Shown piece by piece: positions 51,501-58,829 of a stretch of DNA of 64,000 bases. The DNA comes from Typha latifolia. Taxonomy: Eukaryota > Streptophyta > Magnoliopsida > Poales > Typhaceae. A program made the translations under genes and the position numbers. The notes under the pieces are model-generated. The model was not told where the DNA came from. It saw only the letters and a program-made list of their open reading frames with translations, and ran no database searches. The stretch spans positions 10,675,096 to 10,739,095 of the forward strand of contig CM034100.1 in NCBI GenBank assembly GCA_019914945.1, given 5' to 3'. Positions within the stretch are counted from its first letter, which is position 1; each line of letters begins with the position of its first letter.

Positions 51501-54500
51501 TTTTGTTCCCTTCTACTATCAATTATGGTTTCTCTAAAACAAGACAAGTGAAAGAAAAAGCTTAGAATTAAGAACTATTATGTTAGAGGTTATTTTCAGA
51601 TTTTCAAATCCTTGTTTATAATTAGAGGATGTATTTTTCATATATGGCAGTGTTGTCTAGAGGGATTAATTTCATTATTGTGAGTTTCCATTTTTAAGTG
51701 GACTGTTTAAGTGAATTATTAGATAGCATAAGTGAGTAGTACCTTAATTGAATTTCAATTAGACCTAGTTGATTATATCACTTGGGGAAAGTTAGATGTG
51801 AGAGGACCTTAATAAGAATATAGTGAATTAGTTAATGTTGAAGGTGTTGATGGCCTGTAAGTGGGCGATATAGACCATGGTTTCCTAAATTGATGTTATC
51901 TGAGTTGATATATATATATATGAGATATTAACTATATCCTAGTTATATAATATGTGACGTGGTTTTGATTATGCTACATATATTTGTATTTGTGCATTAA
52001 AGCTTTATTTGCTACTATAGTTATCTGTGTACTATAATATAGTTTTTATTATATATTCGGTTTTAAAAATGGTTTACTCATTGAGCTAAGCTGTGAGCTC
52101 ATTATGTTATTCCTTCCATTCCAGATGTCCCTTAGGCCTTGTTCACATTAGTAATGGAGATGAAATAGGAATAACAAATAGGAATTGTTATTATCAAAAT
52201 GAAGGATTTATTCTACGAATAACAATTCTTATATTTATATTCTGGAATAAAGGTGTGATAATTATGTTTGATGTGATATAAAGTGGAAGGTAAAAAAGAA
52301 AGAAAAATTACTAAAATACCCTTCAATTTGATTTAAAGTAGATTGATGGAATAGATTGTAAAATAAATTAATATATTTTATGTATGTGATATTTTAAAGT
52401 TACATATGCAATACTAGGCTAAGACATTAAATATGCAATGCTAGGCCAGGGCATTACATATGCATATCCAGAGAGATAGATATGCAATGAAATGCAAGAA
52501 AAATATGCAATTGAATGTTTGAAAGGTAGGTATGCTATGCTTATACAAATTTATTATTATAATTTAAATATATTTAAATTTAAATATTAGTTTATTAATA
52601 TTTTTTTATTTTTACATTTAATCCTACATATTTTATAGTCAAAAATAATATTTTATTATTTTAAATATTTTAAATATTATGATATTTTTAATATTTTAAA
52701 TGTTATTATATTTATAGTCAAAAATAATAAAATTTTATTCATGAAAGATATATTTTTTAACGTATCTTTGCAAAATGAGATTATTGAAAATATAAAAGAA
52801 TTTACAATTTCATATGTTTTATTTTAGCTTAAAACATGAGATTATTAATAATATTATATTAATTTTTCCCAAATTTATTATTTTATTATTTAAAAAAGAA
52901 AGATTTAATTTAAGTTAATACATAGCTTAGTAAATATATTATTTTATCTGAGTAAATATTCATTTTGATAAAATATTAGTTTATTAATAGGATATTTTTG
53001 ATGTTATTAGTACATATAAAAATTATTTTAATAATAAGATAATTTATAAAAATTATTATATCAATTAAATACTATATTATTGAGAAGTTTATAATATTTA
53101 TATTTATATTTAAGTACATAAAATTAAAATAATATTTAATAAGAATAGTTTTTTAAATGTGCTTATTTTTATGAAAACATTAAATTATTGATATTTATGT
53201 TGTTTAAATTGAATTTTATTTATTCAGTGTAAAATATAAAAAATATGATAAGATAGAAAGAGAGAGTAGAGAGGAGTGATAAATTATGATAAAATATTGA
53301 TAAGATGTTTGAGAGAGAAGAGAGATAAGTAATGAATTATGATAAAAAAAATTTAAAGAGATAAGAGATGAGTTATAAATTATAATAAAATATTTAAGAG
53401 AAGTTATAGTCAAATTGAGTAAATTGGTAATTGGATTAGTATGGTATAAGATGTAATTTTGATAAATAGTGTTTATATTTTAGAATATGACTATTTTGAT
53501 GTTTAGCTGTTATTCTGAAATAAGAGGTTATTCTAAAATAAGAATTATTGTTATTCCTAAGGTGAACGAGATCTTAAGATGTGTGAGGACGTAGCAAGAC
53601 TCTCAGCAATATTATTTTGGATAGCACATTAATAATTATCTCATTTTGACAATTTTTGTATTGTACCCTATTAAGGATAGTTATTAGCCCCATGTGGCTT
53701 GTATTTCTACATTAAAACCAGTAGATATGACATTGATAAAAGTTGACTTGACTGGTTGTTTTAAATGAGACATTAGAGTTTTATTTAATATAGAGAAGTT
53801 CAAATGTTTATCTATGTTAGTATGGTATTTGGGTTATTGAGTTCATCTCTCCTGATTAAAGAAAAAGAAAATTATTATCTCATTTTCTAGTGAAAGAATA
53901 TCATAGCAGGTGTTTTGTAGGCTTTGATTAAAGAAAAAGAAAATTATTATCTCATTTTCTAGTGAAAAAAAAAAATCATAGCAGGTGTTTTATAGGCTTT
54001 TCACTCTACTAGGCATAGTCCACTGGTAGGTTGTGACCGGTCCCATCTCCTTGTACTATAGTGTTACTAGTGGTCTAGTAGTGTTACTAGTAGTCTAGTA
54101 GTATTAGTAGCAGTGGGGGTGTGACAGTTCAGAAAGTTTGGGTATAACTATCCCTATTATTTCATGTGAACGTTGAAACACTCCGTTCCATACACTTCAC
54201 TTAATTAAAAAAAAATTCCACAATAACAAGATAACCTCTATAACCAAATGCTGCAGATAATATTTAATGTGAACTTTGAAAATATTCAGTTTCACAAATT
54301 GATTAACATTGAGGAAAACATACCAAAAAGGATTTCTTGCCAAAGGCAATCCAGCTACCAAAGCTGCAAGAATACCGATGCAAATGAAAAGTTGATTAAC
54401 AGATCCAAGTGCTCCACGAATTTCAGTTGGTGATATCTGAATATAACAGATACTTTAGCATCAAATATATAGGGAGGCAATAGACTGGCAATAAATAAAA

Positions 54501-55709
54501 ATTCCATCAACATCTAATATTTGTAAACCTCAGATATGTAAAGTGGTACGATGGCAGAAGATATGCCAATTCCAACTCCAGCAAGTAATCGGCCAATTAT
54601 CATTGTGCGCACATCCTGAGCTGTAGCACTGGAATATTTCTTTATTAGCTTAACATAACTGCATGAACTAAACTGGAGTCTATAGATGACTTGAAAATGT
54701 ACCTGAGAAATGCACCGATTGCAAGTGGAATAGCATCTAACTGGAAAGTTCTTGTTCTCCCAAATTTATCTGCCAATGCTCCTCCAGTAAAAGCACCTAC
54801 TGTAGCACCAGCAAGTAATGTGCTAACCACCCAACCTGGGGCAAAAGAGAAGTACTCATTTTTGCACCTCAGAATGGTTCAATGAAATAAAAACCTCGCA
54901 TTCTATATTTATGACTACTAAGGACATGGAGAGAAAAAGAATTCTATACCAGAAGGCATGTTATTGTTCACTAACACCAGGTTGCCACTAGAGGAGAGTA
55001 CACAATTTTTAGGTGTAAAACAACCATCAATTTCACTTTAGTGTGTGTTTGGTTGATAAGAAGTGGGGAAAGAAAGTGGTGGGAGTTTCTAGTGAGTAGA
55101 AGTGAGTAATTATGACTTGTTGAAAGTTGAAAACAATTAGCAAAAGTGAGTTATTGCAATTAAAGATGGCATGCAGAATATAAATTGTCGAAAGTGTAAT
55201 TCTCTCTTTCTAGAATAGAAAGTAAAGTGAAAAAAAGTTCGGTGGTTTTAGGGAAGTGGAAAACTCATTTCTCACTCTATTTTCTTCATTCAAACACCAT
55301 AAAATGGTAGATTTTTATAAAGTTATCACTTTCTCTCTCCACTTTCAATCAACCAAACACACCCTTAGTAGCAAGAGATGACTATCCCTTTTTCTAATTA
55401 GTGGCAAGTGAATAACTACTTCAATACCTTGCAATACAGCATTTTCTGCAATTCCAACATCCTTTGAAAGATATTCAAGTGCCCCATTAACCACACTGCA
55501 GCATAAAACACATTCAAGAATAAGTTGTGCTACAGAGTCAATTTATTTGAAAAACAAGCTTATTATTTGATTGCTGTCGAATTTCAGAATAGCATACCCT
55601 AGATGATATCCAAACAGAATGGCTCCCAAGCAAGCCACACCAACATATCGCAAGACAGCACCAGAAGATCTTGTTTGAAGCTTCTCTGATGGTACATCCT
55701 CGAGGTCAC
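33366..55709 (-). CDS. pGlcT: Plastidic glucose transporter (pGlcT type, major facilitator sugar porter), 5'-partial, 12 exons
   Basis: Family role: exports glucose from starch breakdown across the inner plastid envelope. Twelve exons (55709-55598, 55495-55428, 54835-54703, 54628-54529, 54436-54324, 45474-45381, 45307-45154, 39388-39242, 39130-39057, 34825-34737, 34638-34524, 33548-33366) join with GT-AG introns, and I checked that phase holds at each junction. The product is about 459 residues and starts just before the first membrane helix. Visible motifs are ADKFGRTRT after TM2, PESPRWLV after TM6, FQQLAGINAVVYYS in TM7, MDKRGRK in the 8-9 loop, GPVPALLLPEIF in TM10 and VETKGRSLEEIE at the C terminus. 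These match plant plastidic glucose transporters (about 540-550 residues), so roughly 85-90 N-terminal residues including the transit peptide are missing. No internal stop or frameshift was found, so the gene looks functional despite spanning more than 22 kb. A plastidic or vacuolar paralogue is less likely given how closely the motifs fit. Confidence 0.93.
33613..33990. mobile_element. Foldback MITE with ~85 bp terminal inverted repeats
   Basis: In the last intron. The left arm (TATACCCTTAAAAAC, GCTTGTATAT, TTAATATTTACAT) recurs inverted at the right end (33890-33990) with about 80 percent match by eye. The AT-rich centre has no coding. Boundaries are approximate and the superfamily is unknown. 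Confidence 0.75.
34524..34638 (-). CDS. pGlcT: pGlcT exon: TM10
   Basis: 115 bp. It encodes VLSFSLGAGPVPALLLPEIF and ASRIRAKAVALSLGMHW. The GPVPALLLPEIF form, lacking the usual tryptophan of plasma-membrane porters, is characteristic of the plastidic clade. Confidence 0.92.
34737..34825 (-). CDS. pGlcT: pGlcT exon: TM9
   Basis: 89 bp. It encodes ASSMLLLSLSFTW, APYSGTLAVVGTV and the first two bases of a leucine codon. Acceptor TTGAAG, donor GTAAGT. Closely matches the family sequence. Confidence 0.92.
34826..35067. other. Intron sequence
   Basis: Unremarkable AT-rich intron sequence of pGlcT up to the target duplication of the solo LTR. Confidence 0.6.
35068..37271 (+). mobile_element. Solo LTR in a pGlcT intron
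   Basis: 2204 bp, TGTGAGAACC to GGTCGTGACA. Flanks are TAGTC (35063-35067) and TAGTT (37272-37276), a 5 bp duplication with one C/T difference. A run of thirteen C residues lies at 35281. A segment (35780-36800) recurs at 44150-45010. No internal domains are present; orientation is inferred from the end sequence. Confidence 0.7.
37293..37957. mobile_element. MITE-like element with short inverted ends
   Basis: Left end GATAATTACATTTAG and right end CTAAATGCAAATTATC are imperfect inverted repeats; no coding between them. Target duplication not identified. Confidence 0.5.
37958..39056. other. Intron sequence
   Basis: Remaining pGlcT intron; nothing recognised. Confidence 0.5.
39057..39130 (-). 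CDS. pGlcT: pGlcT exon: TM8-TM9 loop
   Basis: 74 bp. It encodes SSLMDKRGRKSLLITSFTGM. The MDKRGRK segment is the second-half copy of the GRR/K loop motif. The exon ends in phase 0 before GTAGGA; a 4.2 kb intron follows. Confidence 0.92.
39242..39388 (-). CDS. pGlcT: pGlcT exon: TM7 with QQLAGINAVVYYS
   Basis: 147 bp. It carries FQQLAGINAVVYYS, the sugar-binding helix 7 signature, then the TM8 region (AASALVGAANVL). Acceptor CTGCAG, donor GTGAGT. Confidence 0.93.
39389..40117. other. Intron sequence
   Basis: AT-rich pGlcT intron. The final CATAT (40113-40117) is the left target duplication of the LTR element that follows. Confidence 0.6.
40118..40450 (-). repeat. 3' LTR of the deleted gypsy element
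   Basis: 333 bp. Includes the palindromic TATA-like stretch CTATATATAG near 40275. Confidence 0.92.
40780..41760 (-). pseudogene. Integrase of the deleted gypsy element
   Basis: Minus strand: CHVCQLAKQRK (zinc-binding end), DVSMDFVLGLSKT, LVVVDRFSKMAHFIPC, TIVSERDVKFTSYF, then YSTAFHPQIDGQTEVVNRSL and AEFAYNNSINRS. The second catalytic residue, normally Asp in SDRD, is Glu. The C-terminal domain (VMVRIRSERFPPGTVKKL, AGPFKILKKINNNAYVLDL) is present. Frames are broken by stops and a shift near 41380. Confidence 0.88.
42000..42454 (-). pseudogene. RT-thumb/RNase H of the deleted gypsy element
   Basis: Minus strand encodes KKKMVEAPIMRLLDFTKVF, EVTCDTSGVGIGGILSQEG and HPIAYFSEKPNETRQWYTTY. It starts within 40 bases of the LTR, with no leader or RT palm in between. 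Confidence 0.85.
42455..42784 (-). repeat. 5' LTR of the deleted gypsy element
   Basis: 330 bp, matching 40118-40450. Confidence 0.92.
42785..43682. repeat. ~300 bp tandem repeat, three copies
   Basis: Copies start at or before 42785, at 43074 and at 43379 (shared start AGATTGGTTGCATATGCTC; the first is split at CATAT by the LTR element, with its first bases at 40105-40117). Copies are about 90-95 percent alike by eye. Non-coding. Confidence 0.88.
43683..44150. repeat. Intron sequence with a 126 bp-period duplication
   Basis: A ~62 base phrase (ACATGTACATAGCATAAATA onward) occurs at about 43960 and again at about 44086. The rest is plain intron. Confidence 0.7.
44151..45010 (+). repeat. Dispersed copy of the 35.8-36.8 kb LTR segment
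   Basis: Parallels 35780-36800: both have GGGCTGC...CCCA-rich sequence, TTTAATTAGTTTTAAAT, GTGACTCAAG and GACTACCTTGAA-like blocks in the same order and strand. A truncated LTR of the same family. Confidence 0.7.
45154..45307 (-). CDS. pGlcT: pGlcT exon: central cytosolic/stromal loop
   Basis: 154 bp. It encodes the large loop between TM6 and TM7 (QGRYSQAETAIKKLYGKE and, further on, SWLDLFSKRYWR). The donor is GTAATT. The final G is the first base of a valine codon completed across the next intron. Confidence 0.92.
45381..45474 (-). CDS. pGlcT: pGlcT exon: TM6 and PESPRWLV
   Basis: 94 bp, beginning with the third base of a TGG codon. It encodes WRTMFGIAIIPSILMALGMG and the diagnostic PESPRWLVQ sequence. 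Acceptor TTAG, donor GTTTTT. Confidence 0.92.
45756..45763. other. hAT target-site duplication, left
   Basis: CCTAAAAT, identical to 49973-49980. Confidence 0.92.
46404..46880. repeat. 40-bp-period minisatellite inside the hAT element
   Basis: About eleven diverged units built on two ~20-base halves (TTTGCTGAATTATTTAAT and TTTGCTGAAATTGAGAT). Lies between the left end and the transposase, where an untranslated leader or intron would be. Confidence 0.85.
46900..49760 (+). pseudogene. hAT transposase pseudogene
   Basis: Acidic/basic N-terminal part (46979-47260). Then the DUF659-like core: KRNIINFLVYS (a stop replaces the expected Trp of the preceding CDGW) and FKSVDVATYFKSA, followed by MDEIVEEIDEK. 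Later LDRQIVVERLSDP, MRYKDE, EMGFLYKTINIAKESIK and, at 48990-49110, the C-terminal dimerisation region with LDKLVFCHYNMRLREKF. Stops and shifts throughout. A ~155 bp part of the core is tandemly duplicated (47918-48072, 48073-48228). Confidence 0.85.
49973..49980. other. hAT target-site duplication, right
   Basis: CCTAAAAT, identical to 45756-45763. Confidence 0.92.
50223..50395 (+). pseudogene. Gypsy pol-end remnant before an LTR
   Basis: Contains ATTCGAGGACGAAAC, as in the last codons of gypsy pol, just before the LTR start. A diverged copy of the same ~100 bases lies immediately upstream. Confidence 0.5.
52135..53573. mobile_element. Harbinger/Tourist-like element with TTA duplication
   Basis: Ends GGCCTTGTTCAC and GTGAACGAGATC are imperfect inverted repeats, flanked by TTA on both sides (52132-52134, 53574-53576). 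1439 bp, AT-rich, with no transposase recognised, so non-autonomous. Superfamily inferred from ends and TTA. Confidence 0.72.
53855..54001. repeat. 73 bp tandem duplication
   Basis: The phrase GATTAAAGAAAAAGAAAATT through GGTGTTTTGTAGGCTTT appears twice in a row, differing mainly in an A-run. Confidence 0.85.
54127..54323. other. Intron sequence containing the outer copy of a direct repeat
   Basis: 54201-54264 matches 45476-45536 beside the other end of the insertion block. Confidence 0.7.
54324..54436 (-). CDS. pGlcT: pGlcT exon: TM5
   Basis: 113 bp. It encodes ISPTEIRGALGSVNQ (the PTEIRG loop) and helix 5 (LFICIGILAALVAG). It ends TG, completing a tryptophan codon with the next exon, which lies 8.85 kb away across an intron filled with transposons. 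Confidence 0.92.
54529..54628 (-). CDS. pGlcT: pGlcT exon: TM3-TM4
   Basis: 100 bp. An AG closer to the exon body exists, but the upstream acceptor TTCCAG restores the family residues ATAQ and completes the split AGT codon, so it was chosen. It encodes GRLLAGVGIGISSAIVPLY and ISE. Confidence 0.92.
54703..54835 (-). CDS. pGlcT: pGlcT exon: TM2 and the ADKFGR loop
   Basis: 133 bp. It encodes GWVVSTLLAGATVGAFTGG (TM2), then ADKFGRTRT, the conserved cytosol-side loop motif of MFS sugar porters, and the start of TM3 (QLDAIPLAIGAFL). Acceptor CCCCAG, donor GTACAT. Confidence 0.92.
55034..55366. mobile_element. hAT-type MITE
   Basis: Ends GTGTGTTTGGTTGAT and (inverted) ATCAACCAAACACAC, followed by matching inner sequence (AGTGG, AGAAAGTG). 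About 330 bp, non-coding, in a pGlcT intron. Flanks CTTTAG and CCTTAG suggest a partly decayed duplication. Confidence 0.75.
55428..55495 (-). CDS. pGlcT: pGlcT exon: loop after TM1
   Basis: 68 bp between a TGCAG acceptor and GTATTG donor. It encodes VVNGALEYLSKDVG and the following turn, a stretch typical of the plastidic clade. The split GGT codons at both ends join correctly with neighbouring exons. Confidence 0.9.
55598..55709 (-). CDS. pGlcT: pGlcT exon (first visible): linker and TM1
   Basis: 112 bp. Begins mid-codon (GT) after a TTTAAG acceptor and ends GG before GTATGC. It encodes an acidic linker (GDLEDVPSEK) and then helix 1 with ACLGAILFGYHLG. The start codon is not here: the exon opens in frame from an upstream exon that should carry the transit peptide. 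Confidence 0.9.
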
Positions 55710-56128
55710 CTTAAATAGAGTCAAAAGAGATATATCATTTTCAGCCAAAAAATCAAGGAGCCTTCAGTGATGCACTACAAGATAGCCAAATCATTGTAAA
55801 ACGCAAGACACTTAAATTATTATAAAAAGCAAGACAAAACACTCATGAATTATTCAGGTGTAGTGCCTCTTGACAGAATTTGAACAAAGAAACTGCATGA
55901 AACAGTAGCAAGGATGAAAACAACATTGTTAAATACCACTTGAGAGAACAATTCTCTCAAGAAACAAACGTCCTAGTCACCCAAGAAGTGAGTAATGATT
56001 TATGTGATATACAAAAACAAGTTCCTGACAGGGAAGAAGCATGAAATTGAGTTGGCCTGGCCGTCCGGATGGTGTTACCTTGTTGCCGAACACAATTTAA
56101 ACTTGAGATAAATAATATCTCCTAATAA
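55710..56128. other. Presumed first-intron sequence
   Basis: Directly upstream (minus sense) of the first visible exon; no coding recognised. Confidence 0.5.
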
Positions 56129-56519
56129 TAATAAGGGAAATTTTCAAATAGACCATATATTTTAATAATTGTGTTCAACATCATACTTTTGATGTTTTCA
56201 ATCAACCCTATTTTTGCACATGACACCCGGCATAAATAAACCAACCAATCTGTACCAAAATGGTATCAAAACAAGAACATTCTGTTAGGGATACTAAGAT
56301 TAATTTCTAGACTAAGATACCCTGTTTGCCCTTCTCTCTTCCCCTTGTCTTTCTAAATTTCCCTTGCCTAAAATATCATTATAAAAGCTTTCTTCAAGAA
56401 CATCTAAGTTTAAGGATAGTCAATATATCGATAGGGTGGGTGTCATATAAAAATTATTGGGAAAAAGTAGGGGTTAGGCTACAAATAGCTTTAAAAAGGG
56501 GTGTTAGTTGAAAATTTCC
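56129..56519. mobile_element. MITE, possibly Mutator-like
   Basis: Ends GGAAATTTTCAA and TTGAAAATTTCC are perfect inverted repeats; flanks share TAATAATAAG (left end at 56128, right end after 56519), about 9-10 bases as in Mutator-type insertion. The flank is low-complexity, so the duplication is tentative. Confidence 0.6.
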
Positions 56520-57140
56520 GTAATAATAAGAGACCAGCCCTCCTAACATTAATAGAATACTGAATAATGAAAAGGTGAAAAAAAAATGCATTATCTGACA
56601 AATCTGTTTCCAGAATTATGGGGATGCTGAGGGTGAAGTACATCAAATGAAGGAAAATGTGAGTATGTAAAAACAAAAGTGGGAGAATCTAAAATCTTAG
56701 GAACCAAACATAAGGATTAAATGAGGAGCAAACCCTCATGCAAGCTGAGTGATTGAAGAAAAGAGAAGATCAAATAAATCAATTAGCAATGTAATAATCA
56801 TTTTATATAAATTGGGCTTAGGAAAGGAATGGTGGTGTCTGAACAGACATTGGACAGTGCTAAATAGCAGGGACTGCTGACTGGCAGAGTTGGTACCAAG
56901 GAATATTATAAACTTGCAATATGCAAACAGTACTTTGATATCTTGAGAGCAGGAGGTTAACATTCTGAAGTTTTTATTACATTGCTTTGAGAGTATGTCA
57001 GGTTTGAGGTTAACTGAAATGAGAATTCTTTAAAATATATAGAAAGTGACGATGGGAGGCAAGAGAAGTCTGCTGAGTTGCTAAACCACAAGCATGAAAA
57101 GTTGCCTCAAATATCTGGGTTTGCAGCTACATAATGGGAA
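56520..57140. other. Presumed first-intron sequence
   Basis: No feature recognised. Confidence 0.4.
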
Positions 57141-57277
57141 GCATGGGTAGGATCGGGATCGACCAATACAAGATAGACCACACCTGATCCCGATCTAGAG
57201 TTGACTGGGATCGGGTGGGATCAGCCAATAGTGATCCGGATTGGGATCGGCCAATTAGGGTTAATCAAGCCAGATCC

Positions 57278-58111
57278 TAATGGGTTCTTATACCAAAAGG
57301 TCGGCTACGGAACAATTCCTTTAAGATCTGAATTTATTGTAGAAAGTAGTCCACGCAACCGTGGGAAAATATTCGTCAAATAATCTCCTGTAGTCAGAAA
57401 ATTGTAAAACCAAGTGAATTAGATTCGTAACTTCCTGATCTACAATTTTCGTATTTACATCCTTCGCAGATTCGAACTGCAACTGAGACGAAAACACGTG
57501 GTTGATGGTGGTGGTGACGGATAGAGTAGATGTTAGGATTATGGATGGGTATGAAGACAGAGGTGGATGGTGGATGTGATTTAAGGGATATAGATGAAGG
57601 GAACGAAGTGGTCGAGATCCCAAAAAAGAGGGGTGGCTCGATAGTCGAGGGAGATTAGAAGTTAGGAAAAACCTTGCCAACAGTAGAGGTGAAAGGATAA
57701 TGAAGAGAGAGGAAGGAGATTAGGATAGATAGATGATAGAGAGGCAAGAAATCAATATTCCAATAGCATAATGAATTTAGCTGCCATCCACATATATATA
57801 GAAGCTAGCCAACAAGTCCTAAAACAATAAGTAACCCTAATTCTAGAGGATTCCCGCCGATCGCGTTCGCCCAATTGCATTCGAAAACGCCCAATTCCGT
57901 TCGAACGCACAAAATGCGTTCTCTATATGTGCGAACGCGATACAGGCGTTCGAACGCATAATATGCGTTCTCTGTATTTGCGAACCTGATGTAGACGTTC
58001 GCAAGGACATTCGAACGCGACCCCTCCTCATTCGAACGCGACCTACAGGAATTTTATTTTAATAAAAATAAACACTAATGCAATAATAAAAGATCATAAC
58101 TAAATGTATCA
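57278..58111 (-). mobile_element. Solo LTR, TGATACA family, copy 3, inside the hAT relative
   Basis: 834 bp bracketed by GATCC (57273-57277, 58112-58116). Aligning the flanks with the uninterrupted hAT at about 45885-45915 shows the empty site and confirms the duplication. Contains the exact palindrome GCGTTCGAACGC at 57946-57957. One edge reads TAATGGG rather than a canonical TG/CA end. Confidence 0.82.
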
Positions 58112-58384
58112 GATCCATAACAAATCTGACTCGAATTTGACCCGAGGACATCAATATGATTTATGTCCCCAATCCACCATAGTCTTCCTCCTCTCTCACT
58201 CTAACCCTCTTTTTCTTTCTCTCTCTTTCACTCTTTCTCTCTTTCTCTCTTTCTCTTTCCCTACCATAGCAACTATTTCTCTAATTGAGGGATCCAACTC
58301 TGGTAACATCAGCGATGCAAATCTAACTCTGGAAACCTTAAGTATGTGATTTTTTATTTTATGTTTTTCAATCTCTAAATTTTT

Positions 58385-58484
58385 TTGTTTCTTTCACACA
58401 CGCTCTCTCTCTCTTTCTTCTCCTTCATTAACTGTGGCAACTTTTTTTTAGTTTTCTTTTTTCTTTTTTTTTCTTTTCGTTTTC

Positions 58485-58518
<34 letters not shown>

Positions 58519-58805
58519 TCTTCACTACAGAACTACTTTTTTTTTCTTTTTTTTCGTTTTCTTCCACACTCTCTCCTTCACTGCACAGAAGTAGTTTTCC
58601 ATTTTTTTTCTGTTTCGTTTTCTTCTGCTCTCTCTTCTTTTTCTTCATCGCACAACTTTTCATTTCTTTTTTTCCATTTTCTTCAAAGCTCTCTCTCTTC
58701 TTCTTCATTGCACAGCAACATTTTTTCTTCTCATTTTCTTCCACACACTCTCTCTCCTACTTCATTGTGATAGCAACCTTTTTTTCGTTTTATTCAACAC
58801 ACCTC
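58385..58805. repeat. Pyrimidine-rich tandem repeats
   Basis: About five diverged 75-95 bp units each with CTTCATTGCACAG, a T-run, TTTTCTTCCACAC and CTCTCTC. On the plus strand almost purely pyrimidine. Confidence 0.75.
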
Positions 58806-58829
58806 TCATTTCTTTAAAAAAATAAATTC

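Larger units (their letters stand above)
50396..54126 (+). mobile_element. Gypsy 3' LTR (interrupted)
   Basis: Starts TGTGGAGACC, ends GGGTGTGACA. Without the Harbinger-like insert it is about 2.3 kb. The GGTTTACTCATTGAGCTAAG and AGCTCAT phrase near 52070 parallels the same region of the large gypsy LTR, suggesting a distant relative. A 5' LTR is not present. Confidence 0.65.
57141..58815 (+). mobile_element. hAT relative (left part) interrupted by an LTR
   Basis: 57141-57277 and 58112-58400 align with 45764-46140 of the full hAT (GGATCGGGATCGACC words, then ATCTGACTCG and AGCGATG...ATCTAACTCTG). Transposase is absent. The right end is not identified; copia sequence follows. Confidence 0.75.
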
